Shown here in pieces: positions 51,811-60,483 of a DNA stretch of 64,000 bases. The stretch's first letter is position 1. Each line of letters starts with the position of its first letter. Source of the stretch: Nitrospirota bacterium (GTDB taxonomy: Bacteria > Nitrospirota > UBA9217); contig JALNZF010000003.1 of assembly GCA_023229435.1 (NCBI GenBank), forward strand, positions 172,888 to 236,887, given 5' to 3'. Both the position numbers and the translations under genes were made by a program. The notes beneath the pieces were generated by a model. It was not told the origin of the DNA, searched no databases, and was given only the letters and a program-made list of their open reading frames with translations.

Positions 51811-52431
51811 ATGTGCAATGACGAAACCATAAAAGAATTACTTCCCGCATACCGGGAACAGGTGCTTGACCCGTTGGAGAAGCTTACGGTCGTGAGCCAT
51901 CTCGCGTCCTGCGACGATTGCCGCACCGAGCTTGCCCTGCTGAGCATGATGGCGGAAGAAACAGTGCCTGATCCCGGTGAAGCGTTTTGGGCCGCAATGC
52001 CTGACCGTGTATCCCAGGCTGTTCAGAAGAGCCAAACGAAAAGGAAAACCTTTGACCTCTCCTGGCTTTTGAGCCGAATGACCCTTCCGCGCTGGACGTG
52101 GGCAGCAGCAACGATGGGGACAGTTCTCATCATATCGTGGTTCTTCGTCATGCCCCTGCAGAACAGGATGGAGATGCCCCAATCGCAGGGAAATGAATTT
52201 GCCGATGAAACAGCGGCCACCGGGTCCGTCAGTGTTGCCGACCTTGACAATAACGAACTCAGCACGATCGATTCCTGGGCAGGCAGTGAACTGGCATCTA
52301 TTGCTCAGGAGGCCGAACCGGTACTCGGGAACGGCAGGGATGTTGATATTTATGAGGAGCTTGAAGCTTTGAATGCGGGCGAAATTAAACGGCTTTCCAA
52401 AATGCTTGAGCAAGTTAGACAGGAGGGATAA
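51811..52431 (+). CDS. Anti-sigma factor with zinc-finger N-terminus
   Basis: 206 residues: a cytoplasmic zf-HC2 domain with H-x3-C-x2-C (HLASCDDC, about 30-37), one membrane helix (about 98-115, TMGTVLIISWFFVMP) and a periplasmic acidic tail. It should hold the upstream sigma factor until a periplasmic signal arrives. The C-terminal residues (LEALNAGEIKRLSKMLEQ) form a short helix. The next gene starts three bases after the stop. Confidence 0.85.
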   Translation: MCNDETIKELLPAYREQVLDPLEKLTVVSHLASCDDCRTELALLSMMAEETVPDPGEAFWAAMPDRVSQAVQKSQTKRKTFDLSWLLSRMTLPRWTWAAATMGTVLIISWFFVMPLQNRMEMPQSQGNEFADETAATGSVSVADLDNNELSTIDSWAGSELASIAQEAEPVLGNGRDVDIYEELEALNAGEIKRLSKMLEQVRQEG

Positions 52432-52433
52432 CC

Positions 52434-53093
52434 ATGCATGCAGTGAAAATTTGTCTCATGTCTGCGCTGCTGATCTCGGTCGCCATGTCCGCTTTTGGCC
52501 AGCAGAAGCCCACATCAACACAACCCGACGGTCAGAACACTGCTGTCGCGGGTGTTCAGAATTCCGTAAAGCCGGGACTGAGTGGACCACTGTCAGAGGA
52601 GAAACGGGAAGAGATCAGAAAGAAGATAGATGCCGTCAGGATCTGGCGCCTCACTGAAGCGCTGAAGCTTGACGCAAATACCAGCGCAAAGCTGTCCTCG
52701 CTTCTCAGCGCCATCGATCGGCAGCGCAGGGGAATCCATCTGGAGCAGACAGGCACGATAAATATCTTGCGGTTTGCCGTCAGGTCGCCAAAACCGGACG
52801 AATCGATGATCAAGACCTACCTCGAAAAACTTGAGAAGAACCATCTTGCCATGTATGAACTGACCAAGAGCGAGATGAACCAACTGAAAAATATTCTCAC
52901 GACCGAACAGCAGGCGCGGTACGTTGTCTTCCAGCACGAGTTCATGCGCGAGATGCGCGGCATGATCGGCGGCGCTCACGGCAATCCCGCCAAAGGTGGC
53001 ATGGGTGTCGGCGGGTCAGGGAGGGGAGGCGGTCAGGGTCAGATGCGGAGCGGAACGGGACAGGAAGGTGCAACCCGTTCCCCTGAAAAATAG
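52434..53093 (+). CDS. Periplasmic Spy/CpxP-like stress protein
   Basis: 219 residues with a signal peptide (about 1-22, LMSALLISVAMSAFG). The helical body has EEKREEIRKKIDAVRIWRLTEALKLD and LKNILTTEQQARYVVFQHEF, which recalls the LTxxQ motif of Spy/CpxP/ZraP sensors. The C-terminus is Gly-rich. AGGAGGG precedes the ATG. Genes of this type after an ECF pair often act as the periplasmic sensor or chaperone; that role is inferred. Confidence 0.72.
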   Translation: MHAVKICLMSALLISVAMSAFGQQKPTSTQPDGQNTAVAGVQNSVKPGLSGPLSEEKREEIRKKIDAVRIWRLTEALKLDANTSAKLSSLLSAIDRQRRGIHLEQTGTINILRFAVRSPKPDESMIKTYLEKLEKNHLAMYELTKSEMNQLKNILTTEQQARYVVFQHEFMREMRGMIGGAHGNPAKGGMGVGGSGRGGGQGQMRSGTGQEGATRSPEK

Positions 53094-53127
53094 AACCTGC
53101 TGAGAAACCGATCCAAATAATCCTTGC

Positions 53128-53153
53128 AAAGGGCTTTCCAGAGCCCCCTTTTT
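53128..53153 (+). terminator. Rho-independent terminator of the ECF operon
   Basis: AAAGGGCT, six-base loop, AGCCC, then CCTTTTT. A compact GC stem with a U-run about 40 bases after the Spy-like gene. Confidence 0.7.
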
Positions 53154-53362
53154 CATGCATGCCTTTCACGGACAGGCTTCACGGCACGGAACCGGCAAAA
53201 CGTTAATACGTCGGAACGTGCCATATTCCCCTCGTTCACCTGATAATTCTTATCCTTAATCCTTAGTATTCTCCCCCTTCCCCTCTCAAGATTATGCACT
53301 GTATTGCCGGGATTTATGGTATGATGCGGACTCAAAATATGCCTGTACAGGAGCGTCGCACC

Positions 53363-54256
53363 ATGTCCAAGTCTTTTTTTTTAAAAACAAGTATCCTCTG
53401 TTTTCTCATAATTTCGTTTACGTTCCCCGGTGTTGCCTCTGCTGATGAGTTCGGGTCATCAATGACGGTGACGACTCCAAAAGTCCGGGAAGAACAAGCC
53501 GCATCGAATGAAGCGCCTGTTGAATTCAATAAAGACTATTTCAAGGGATATGGAACGGACTTCAAGAGCATGGTCACCTCCCCTGCCCGTTGGGATACTG
53601 CGGATTGGATCACGGCAACGCTCGTTACCGGCGCGGCCGTCGGCCTGTACGAAAATGACTCGAAAATTATGAAATGGGTACAGGATCACAAGACGACGAC
53701 AACGAACAATATCGGCGACGTGATCACTGATTTCGGCCACGGGAAATTTACTCCGGTGATCCTCGGCGGGATGTATCTGTATGGGCATGTTGCCGATGAC
53801 GGGAAAATGCGCAAGACCGTTTTGCTCTCCGTTGAAAGTTTTGTTCTGACCGGTGTTTTTGTACAGACCATCAAATACACGACACACCGGCATCGGCCGT
53901 ATACCGGCGACCCTCCCCACACCTTTGACGGCCCCAGCCTTCACGGTACGAGCTCAAACTCCTCGCTCCCGTCAGGTCATGCGTCGTCAGCCTTCGCGGT
54001 CGCTGCGGTCATTGCTTCCGAATACGACAACATAATTGTTCCGCCGCTTGCCTACGGCATCGCGGCGATCACAGCTCTCAACCGTGTCTCGCACAATGCC
54101 CATTGGCCGTCCGATGCCTTTCTCGCCGCGGCGATCGGATATTTCACGGGAAAAGCAATTGTGGCTTCCCACCGGAACGTCAAAAAAAGCGATCTCAGTT
54201 TTACTCCGATAATAAGTGATGGCGGGATGGGTATGACTTTGACGTACAGATTTTAG
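53363..54256 (+). CDS. PAP2-family lipid phosphatase
   Basis: 297 residues with a signal peptide ending VASA (about residue 26). The phosphatase signature is complete: K-x6-R-P in KYTTHRHRPYTGD (about 171-183), PSGHASS (about 202) and R-x5-H-x3-D in NRVSHNAHWPSDAF (about 240). It likely dephosphorylates undecaprenyl pyrophosphate, phosphatidic acid or similar in the periplasm. ATG 53363 has AGGAG nine bases upstream; an extended -10 (TGGTATGAT, about 53317-53325) lies just ahead. Confidence 0.88.
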   Translation: MSKSFFLKTSILCFLIISFTFPGVASADEFGSSMTVTTPKVREEQAASNEAPVEFNKDYFKGYGTDFKSMVTSPARWDTADWITATLVTGAAVGLYENDSKIMKWVQDHKTTTTNNIGDVITDFGHGKFTPVILGGMYLYGHVADDGKMRKTVLLSVESFVLTGVFVQTIKYTTHRHRPYTGDPPHTFDGPSLHGTSSNSSLPSGHASSAFAVAAVIASEYDNIIVPPLAYGIAAITALNRVSHNAHWPSDAFLAAAIGYFTGKAIVASHRNVKKSDLSFTPIISDGGMGMTLTYRF

Positions 54257-54453
54257 GCTTTCCCGATCGCTGTGGCAAATGATCTCGAAGCGGCCAAAAA
54301 ACGCCTTCCCCCGTGCACCCCGGTTTGATCCTTCCCCAGACCCCGGAACGAACCCGCTGTTTTATTTGTGCGGATAGATCGTTCTTCTCTATTGCAAAAT
54401 CCACGTCCGGAGATTTATAATACGGGGTCGTTACAGGCGGGGGGTAATCGGGT

Positions 54454-55452
54454 TTGAATAAAAAAGCGGTCGCTCTCATTTCAGGGGGACTCGACAGCGT
54501 CCTTGCGGCAAAGCTCGTCATGGAGCAGGGCTTCGACCTCATCGGGCTCTACTGCAGCTCCTGCTTTTCCAAAAGCTATGGACGGGAACAGGAGACCCAT
54601 GCGGCCAGGGTTTCAAAGGCCATCGGCATCGAACTCCGGATCTTCGACATGGGGCAGGACTATATCGAGATGGTCCGCAAGCCCGTACATGGCTATGGCA
54701 AAAATGTGAACCCTTGCATCGACTGCAAGATATTCATGCTCAAGAAAGCAAAGACCGTGATGGAGGAACTGAACTCGCCGTTCGTTGTCACCGGCGAGGT
54801 CCTTGGGCAGCGGCCCATGTCCCAGCGCCGCGACACCTTCCCGGTGATCGAGCGCGATGCGGATATGCGGGGCATGGTCCTCCGACCCCTATCGGCCAAG
54901 CTCCTCCCGCCCACCCGGGGTGAGCTGAACGGCGCAATAGACCGGGAGAAGCTTCTCGGCATCAGCGGCCGTTCGCGGACCGTCCAGCTTCGGCTTGCCG
55001 AACGCTACGGCATCAACGGGTACTCTACCCCTGCAGGCGGATGCCTGCTCACCGACAAGAACTTCTCGGCTAAACTGCGCGACCTGTTCGAAGACAACAA
55101 AGCCATCAATCCCAACGATATCCGGCTCCTGACCGTGGGCCGCCATTACCGGATCGATGCGGGGGTCAAGATCGTAGTCGGCCGCGATAATGGTGAAAAT
55201 AATGTGCTCATGTCGCTCGCCTCGCATGGCTATCACCTTTTCATGCCTCAAGACTTCCCCGGCCCCGTGGCCTTGCTGAACGGAATACCCACCCAGGACG
55301 TGAAGCAGACCATCGGTCGCCTTATCATCACCTACAGCAAAAGGGTTCCCGGCCGCACCTATCGCATCCGATTCGGGAACGAGATATTCGATCCCGGAGA
55401 ACCGCTTCCGATCGATGTCCCGGGCCTGCGCCGTGTCGGAGCGGATTGTTAG
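54454..55452 (+). CDS. PP-loop ATPase, MnmA/ThiI-like tRNA thiolase family
   Basis: 332 residues with the PP-loop SGGLDSVLAAKL (10-21), a Cys pair in NPCIDCKIFML (about 86-96) and PAGGCLLTD (about 193). This layout matches bacterial proteins annotated as tRNA 2-thiouridylase-like or thiamine/tRNA sulfur-transfer enzymes. It is not full MnmA, whose sequence differs. The exact substrate is uncertain. The start is TTG at 54454 with a G-run upstream. Confidence 0.72.
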   Translation: MNKKAVALISGGLDSVLAAKLVMEQGFDLIGLYCSSCFSKSYGREQETHAARVSKAIGIELRIFDMGQDYIEMVRKPVHGYGKNVNPCIDCKIFMLKKAKTVMEELNSPFVVTGEVLGQRPMSQRRDTFPVIERDADMRGMVLRPLSAKLLPPTRGELNGAIDREKLLGISGRSRTVQLRLAERYGINGYSTPAGGCLLTDKNFSAKLRDLFEDNKAINPNDIRLLTVGRHYRIDAGVKIVVGRDNGENNVLMSLASHGYHLFMPQDFPGPVALLNGIPTQDVKQTIGRLIITYSKRVPGRTYRIRFGNEIFDPGEPLPIDVPGLRRVGADC

Positions 55453-55623
55453 CAAACACCCTGCCCTCTCCAATTCAGCATCCATCTTAATAGCCAGGTG
55501 TCGCGAAAAAAGTCCCGTTCCAGCCCCGTGCGGCCGAAAAAATCATGCTACAATAGTAATCAACGATACTCATGAATGTACAGCCATCATGCCGTGCGCC
55601 CATGGTCTTTTCTCGAGGATAAC

Positions 55624-56709
55624 ATGCCCCGGATCACCCTACAAGCGGTCACTGCGTATCTTGAGTCCCTGTATAGTAAACCCGTACGCGTGCTCTCCAT
55701 GACCACCGAGGGAAAACAGGAATCCGTCGATGACCTCAAGGCCTTTGGATACGGTTCGCCCCTGTTTCTGGATTACGAGGTCTCCGGGGAGCGGAAGAAG
55801 GCCGTGCTCGAGACCATGACGCCATCGTCCTTCGGCCATGACCACTTCTCAGACCGCGCCCAGGCTATCCTGTGGGAGCACTCGGCATTCAACAACCTCC
55901 CGCGCCACGTGCGCTCCATCGACAGCGGGGCTTTTTGGGGGTCGGGAGCCATGCTCTCCACAGGCAAGGCCCAGGAATTTTTTTTGCTGACGGACTTTGT
56001 GCAGGGGAATGGATATTTCAAAGACCTCGAACGGATAAGGAAGTCACGTGCCGTCACGGACGGGGATATTGCAAGGACCCTGGCTCTCTCTGATTACCTT
56101 GTCGAGATCCACTCCGCAAAACTCGATTCGCCCGGACTCTATACCAGAAGGATCCGTGATCTCCTGGGCCACGGCGAGTGCATCATGGGCCTGATCGACA
56201 ACTACCCTCCCTCCTTTGAGTTCATCGACCAACCGCTCCTTAAAAAGATAGAGCTGGCCTGTATCGAATGGCGCTGGCGCATCAAGCATCGCACGCACCG
56301 CCTCTGCCGGGTGCACGGCGATTTTCACCCCTATAACATCCTGTTCCGGGATGGCACGGACTTCACGCTCCTCGATCGCTCACGCGGGGAATGGGGAGAA
56401 CCGGCGGATGACACCACCTGCCTGAGCATAAACTATCTTTTTTCCTCGCTCATGAGCTCGGGAAAGCTTGACGGACCTTTTGAAAAAATGTTCATGTCCT
56501 TCTGGGACAACTACCTCTCCAGGACGAATGACCAGGAAATGCTCGAGGTCGCAGCGCCGTTCTTTGCCTGGCGCGGGCTGGTGATCGCAAGCCCTGTCTG
56601 GTATCCGCACCTGCCCGTGCGGACACGCCGGACCATATTCAATTTTATCCGGAATGTTCTCGCTGCCGATCGGTTCGATCCACGGGATGCGAACAGGTAT
56701 CTCTCATGA
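55624..56709 (+). CDS. Aminoglycoside phosphotransferase (APH)-fold kinase
   Basis: 361 residues. The kinase catalytic loop is HGDFHPYNILFRDG (about 231-244) and the metal-binding segment is FTLLDRSRGEWGEPADD. The fold covers many small-molecule kinases, and nothing here points to antibiotic resistance. I start at ATG 55624, with GAGG five bases upstream. Its stop overlaps the start of the APS-kinase-like gene (ATGA), which implies a joint function. Confidence 0.8.
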   Translation: MPRITLQAVTAYLESLYSKPVRVLSMTTEGKQESVDDLKAFGYGSPLFLDYEVSGERKKAVLETMTPSSFGHDHFSDRAQAILWEHSAFNNLPRHVRSIDSGAFWGSGAMLSTGKAQEFFLLTDFVQGNGYFKDLERIRKSRAVTDGDIARTLALSDYLVEIHSAKLDSPGLYTRRIRDLLGHGECIMGLIDNYPPSFEFIDQPLLKKIELACIEWRWRIKHRTHRLCRVHGDFHPYNILFRDGTDFTLLDRSRGEWGEPADDTTCLSINYLFSSLMSSGKLDGPFEKMFMSFWDNYLSRTNDQEMLEVAAPFFAWRGLVIASPVWYPHLPVRTRRTIFNFIRNVLAADRFDPRDANRYLS

Positions 56710-57233
56710 ATACCGAACAGGGGTTCGCCATATGGATTACCGGCATCCCGGCTTCGGGCAAAAGTTCCATAACCCGGGAGCTGGTGAAAAAACTGGCGCG
56801 GACAGGAGTTTCGGTCGTCGTTCTTGAGTCGGACGAAATGAGAAAGATACTCACCCCTGTTCCAACCTATGACCAGAAGGAGCGCGATGCCTTTTATCGG
56901 GCATTGGCACTGATCGGCGGCTTGATCACCAGGAGCGGCATGCCGGTGATCTTCGATGCAACAGCGAACAAGCGGGTCTACCGGGAGTATGCGCGTACAC
57001 TTATTCCCCGCTTCGTGGAAGCATATGTAACCTGCCCTCTTGAGACGTGCATGAATCGGGACCCCAAAGGGATATATGGCCGCGCACTGGCCGGCAAAAC
57101 AGGCACGGTCCCCGGAATCCAGGCGACCTATGAACCGCCCGATAAACCGGAAATCCAGCTGAACGGCCGGAATCCTCCGGAATTATCAGCCGATGCCGTT
57201 ATGGATATGCTTAAACGACTGTTGCACATATAA
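56706..57233 (+). CDS. Adenylylsulfate kinase-like P-loop kinase
   Basis: 175 residues with Walker A WITGIPASGKSSITREL and a CysC-like core (VVVLESDEMRKILTP, FDATANKRVYREYAR, YVTCPLETCMNRDPKGIYGRA and QATYEPPDKPEIQLN). The APS-kinase residues D-x-R and the K-G-x-Y segment are recognisable, but no ATP sulfurylase gene is near. It may phosphorylate another acceptor together with the APH-fold partner. The ATGA overlap suggests translational coupling. Confidence 0.8.
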   Translation: MNTEQGFAIWITGIPASGKSSITRELVKKLARTGVSVVVLESDEMRKILTPVPTYDQKERDAFYRALALIGGLITRSGMPVIFDATANKRVYREYARTLIPRFVEAYVTCPLETCMNRDPKGIYGRALAGKTGTVPGIQATYEPPDKPEIQLNGRNPPELSADAVMDMLKRLLHI

Positions 57234-57265
57234 ACAGTTCTTTTCTCCCTATTTGCGAAACTCAT

Positions 57266-57294
57266 TTGACTGCCCTGCCACCGTCCTATACAAT
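57266..57294 (+). promoter_or_regulatory. Sigma-70 promoter, probably leaderless
   Basis: TTGACT and TACAAT separated by 17 bp. The -10 ends seven bases before the ATG at 57302. Confidence 0.6.
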
Positions 57295-57301
57295 GCGTGC
57301 C

Positions 57302-57748
57302 ATGGGCAAAAAGGTAACATACGAGCGGTGGATAAATATTTTCCTTCCCGATGCGTGGACCGAACGGGAAGAAATGGGTTTTGTACTGCTGGAAAGGGAC
57401 GGCTGGCCCGGCATGGTGCAACTCTCGTTTATCGAGCGGGACGAGTTAAAAGCATCACCCGCGGAAGCCGCCCGCGTACTCCTCGAAGACACCTTGGAGG
57501 AGCGTGATGTGCCCTTCCCTCGTGAAGCAGTGAAAGTGGAAGACCGGGGGGACATGGGGATAGCGGCCCTGGATTATACGTACGACGTCAAGGAAGAAAC
57601 GACCCATTGGCGCATCTGGTTTCTCGTGGACAAAACACGGGCAGTCATGGTAGCCTATGTCAGCGATCCCGAGCACATTCATCCGTCCCTGGATGAAGCC
57701 GCGCGCATCATCGCCGACATCGAGTTCATCCCGAGCACCAACGACTGA
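57302..57748 (+). CDS. Uncharacterised 148-residue protein
   Basis: No family recognised with confidence. The sequence is a mixed alpha/beta protein (KVTYERWINIFLPDAWTERE, LDYTYDVKEETTHWRIWFLVDK) resembling stress-type small domains with an FLP-x-W-x-x-x motif. No signal peptide or helices spanning membranes. ATG 57302 lacks a ribosome binding site, but a good promoter ends seven bases upstream. It ends before a strong bidirectional terminator. Confidence 0.6.
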   Translation: MGKKVTYERWINIFLPDAWTEREEMGFVLLERDGWPGMVQLSFIERDELKASPAEAARVLLEDTLEERDVPFPREAVKVEDRGDMGIAALDYTYDVKEETTHWRIWFLVDKTRAVMVAYVSDPEHIHPSLDEAARIIADIEFIPSTND

Positions 57749-57824
57749 GTATTCCTCGCGCTGAACAAACCGGGGTAGGACCAGAGCGTTGCTATCCCGT
57801 GATCAAACAAAAATCAGACCAAAA

Positions 57825-57862
57825 AAACAAAGGGCGCGAATACGTATTCGCGCCCTTTGTTT
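57825..57862. terminator. Perfect 19-bp bidirectional terminator
   Basis: AACAAAGGGCGCGAATAC pairs exactly with its inverse around the centre TAC/GTA at 57843/57844. Runs of A on the left and T on the right flank the stem, so it can stop transcription from both convergent genes. Confidence 0.85.
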
Positions 57863-57885
57863 CATTCCCCTGAAAATAGTCCTCG

Positions 57886-59247
57886 TCACACATACTCCCG
57901 CAACATCTTGCTCCGCGCAGGATGACGCAATTTCTTGAGCGCCTTGATCTCGATCTGCCTGATCCTCTCTCGCGTGAGATTAAAGAACTTGCCTACCTCT
58001 TCAAGGGTGTGTTCGCTGTTGACTCCGATGCCAAACCGCATCCTGATAATCTTTTCCTCCCGCTCGGTGAGCGAGGAGAGCACCTGCTCGATGCGGCTTG
58101 AGGCCTCGTTGTTCTCGAGCGTTTTGAAGGGCGAGATGGCTTTCTCGTCGATGATCACGTCCTTGAGCTCTTTCTCTTCCGAGAGGATCGGCGTTTCCAG
58201 GGATACCGGTTCCTGGATCGCCCGCAGGATCTCGTTTACCCGCACTACCGAGAGACCCATAATCTTCGACACTTCCTCGGGAGAAGGTTCCCTGCCCTTC
58301 TCACGCATAAACTTGGCAAAGATACGGCTGATGCGCGTGCTTTCCTCAATCAGGTGCACGGGCAGTCGAATGGTGCGCGCCTGGTCCAGAATGGCGCGGG
58401 TGATCCGCTGTCTGATCCACCACGTGGAATACGTGCTGAACTTGGTTCCCTTTCCCGACTCATATCGGTCCGATGCCTTCATGAGACCGATATTGCCTTC
58501 CTGAATCAGGTCGAGAAGTGTCAGGCCCCGGTTCACGTATTTTTTCGCGATCGAGACCACAAGCCGCATGTTGGCCTGAACCAGCACGTCTTTGGCCTCT
58601 TTTACCTTTACCTCCACGGCATCGATGCGTTTGACCATATCCATGAGGGTAGACTCGTCGAGCCCGAGTTTCTCGATCTCGACGGTGATGCCGCGCTCTG
58701 CCTGCTTGCCCAATACCGCGAGCTTCTTGAGCATCTTCTCGATCTCGCGGAAGGAAAGGCTCATCTCGTTCAGCGTGGTCGTCGCCCGCTCCATGTCACG
58801 CCTGGCCACCTGCCTCTTAAGCCTGTTGTAGAGGCGCATGAACTCCACTTCGTATGAGTCTTTCCACTCGCCGGGGAAACGGAGCACATCCTGTGCCTTC
58901 ACGAACCCCTGTTTGATGTTCGCGCCCAGCGCCAGGATCCTCGGGATCGCAAGCGGAGAACTCAAGGCGATCTCTTTAAGCACAGCCTTGCCTCCCTCAA
59001 GCGTACGAACGTATTCCTGCTCCTCTTCGATCTTAAGCATGGGGAATCTGCCCACGGATTTGAGATACGTGTCGACAAGGTCAGCGCCTGCAACCGCTAC
59101 CTCTTCGGCAACCTCGGCGACCTCGGCCGGAGAGGGTTCTTCTTCCTCTTCGTCCTCAGCGAACTCGTCAGCCAGGTCCTCTAATATTTCCTCGGGCATC
59201 CCATCAGGATATCCGCTCTTTTCTTCTGATAATAATGTCTTACTCAT
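57886..59247 (-). CDS. Sigma-70 family RNA polymerase sigma factor (group 2, RpoD/RpoS-like)
   Basis: 453 residues. Region 1.2 follows an acidic leader (EEILEDLADEFAEDEEEEEP). Region 2 is NMRLVVSIAKKYVNRGLTLLDLIQEGNIGLMKA with region 2.4 YSTWWIRQRITRAILDQARTIRLPVHL. Region 3 follows, then region 4 with LEEVGKFFNLTRERIRQIEIKALKKLRHP. Region 1.1 and the usual dnaG neighbour of rpoD are absent, and region 2.4 resembles RpoS more than RpoD. I therefore call it a group 2 factor. A very strong promoter drives it. Confidence 0.85.
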   Translation of the reverse strand: MSKTLLSEEKSGYPDGMPEEILEDLADEFAEDEEEEEPSPAEVAEVAEEVAVAGADLVDTYLKSVGRFPMLKIEEEQEYVRTLEGGKAVLKEIALSSPLAIPRILALGANIKQGFVKAQDVLRFPGEWKDSYEVEFMRLYNRLKRQVARRDMERATTTLNEMSLSFREIEKMLKKLAVLGKQAERGITVEIEKLGLDESTLMDMVKRIDAVEVKVKEAKDVLVQANMRLVVSIAKKYVNRGLTLLDLIQEGNIGLMKASDRYESGKGTKFSTYSTWWIRQRITRAILDQARTIRLPVHLIEESTRISRIFAKFMREKGREPSPEEVSKIMGLSVVRVNEILRAIQEPVSLETPILSEEKELKDVIIDEKAISPFKTLENNEASSRIEQVLSSLTEREEKIIRMRFGIGVNSEHTLEEVGKFFNLTRERIRQIEIKALKKLRHPARSKMLREYV

Positions 59248-59278
59248 ACTCCCTGCCTTTCATCTCTTCTTAATTTCA

Positions 59279-59306
59279 ATTATAGCAAAAACAGATGACA
59301 CGTCAA
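59279..59306 (-). promoter_or_regulatory. Strong promoter of the sigma factor gene
   Basis: On the minus strand TTGACG, 16-bp spacer and TATAAT with a TGC extended -10. It lies 32 bases upstream of the ATG. Confidence 0.75.
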
Positions 59307-59411
59307 ACACTAATTATAATTTATAACGCTTATAATACTGCGGAGTAGAACTACGTTCTTTTGGATAGAACAGGCGGAGCGGACATTTTCATTTTTCCCG
59401 CCGGATTTTTA

Positions 59412-59420
59412 TGCTATACT
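59412..59420 (+). promoter_or_regulatory. Extended -10 (TGCTATACT), probably leaderless
   Basis: TGC-TATACT ends eight bases before the permease ATG at 59429. The -35 region is poor, as is usual for extended -10 promoters. Confidence 0.5.
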
Positions 59421-59428
59421 CGCATCCC

Positions 59429-60406
59429 ATGGACTTCCTTTACATGTTATTTCCCCTGTCCGGCGTGAAAACATGGGTATTTCTCCCGCCTCTGGTAGCG
59501 CTTGTGGTCTCTACCTTTACCTCCATGGCGGGCGTATCCGGGGCTTTTATTCTCCTCCCCTTTCAAATGAGCGTTCTTGGCTTTACCAGTCCTGCAGTCA
59601 GTTCAACCAACTTTGTATACAACATCGTAGCGATTCCCAGCGGAGTATACCGGTATTTCAAGGAAGGCCGCATGGCGTGGCCACTCACCTGGGTGGTGAG
59701 CGTCGGAACCCTTCCAGGCGTGTTCATCGGTTACTACCTCCGGGTCTTCTACCTCCCGGATCCGCGGACGTTCAAGCTCTTTGTCGGTCTCGTGCTTCTC
59801 TACATCGGGAGCAGGCTTCTGTATGAGCTCACCGGGAGAGCGCAGGCAAGCAAAGCAAAACTGAGCGAATTGGATAAAAAGTTTTCGGAACGGGCTGCGC
59901 TCATGAAGCAACAACGTAAATCCCGGGCCGAGGCAGGGCTGCCCCCGGAAGCGGTGGTCAAGACCATCACCTTCAATCTGAAGATCATTGAGTACGAGTT
60001 CTGGGGCGAATCCTTCCGGTTCAGCGTGCCGGCCATGTTTCTGCTTGCTTTTGTGGTGGGTATCATCGGTGGGACCTACGGTATCGGCGGCGGCGCGATC
60101 ATTGCACCGTTCTGCGTGGCCGTGTTCCATTTGCCGGTCTACACGGTGGCGGGCGCGGCGTTGCTCGGCACGTTCCTTACCTCGATCGTCGGGGTCTTCT
60201 TTTACAGTGTACTGCCCGCAACAGGAGGGCTCTCGACATCACCGGACTGGGTGCTGGGCTTCCTCTTCGGGATAGGCGGGTTTGCGGGTATGTATATCGG
60301 CGCGCGGCTCCAGAAATACATGCCCCAGAAGTTCATCAAACTCATGCTCGGGATCATGATCACATCGCTGGCGCTTGGATATATTGTTCAATATTTCGTG
60401 GTATAG
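59429..60406 (+). CDS. TauE/SafE-family sulfite/organosulfonate exporter-like permease
   Basis: 325 residues with two halves of about four helices. The family repeat GVSGAFILLPFQMSVLGFTSPAVSSTNF lies in the first half and GTYGIGGGAIIAPFCVAVFHLPVYTVAGAALLGTF in the second. A soluble linker of about 55 residues (SKAKLSELDKKFSERAALMKQQ...) joins them, longer than usual. Substrate unknown. The ATG is taken at 59429; the codons from 59411 overlap the -10 hexamer. Confidence 0.85.
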   Translation: MDFLYMLFPLSGVKTWVFLPPLVALVVSTFTSMAGVSGAFILLPFQMSVLGFTSPAVSSTNFVYNIVAIPSGVYRYFKEGRMAWPLTWVVSVGTLPGVFIGYYLRVFYLPDPRTFKLFVGLVLLYIGSRLLYELTGRAQASKAKLSELDKKFSERAALMKQQRKSRAEAGLPPEAVVKTITFNLKIIEYEFWGESFRFSVPAMFLLAFVVGIIGGTYGIGGGAIIAPFCVAVFHLPVYTVAGAALLGTFLTSIVGVFFYSVLPATGGLSTSPDWVLGFLFGIGGFAGMYIGARLQKYMPQKFIKLMLGIMITSLALGYIVQYFVV

Positions 60407-60483
60407 CGCGGCCGGTCAAGAGGGCATGGTCCTTCATGTGATGAACCATTCCTGTCCAACGGGGGCACGGGGATAAGGACAAA

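Noticed and set aside
57886..59247. Calling this gene rpoD
   Set aside because: Region 1.1 and the dnaG neighbour are absent and region 2.4 is RpoS-like, so only the family is claimed.
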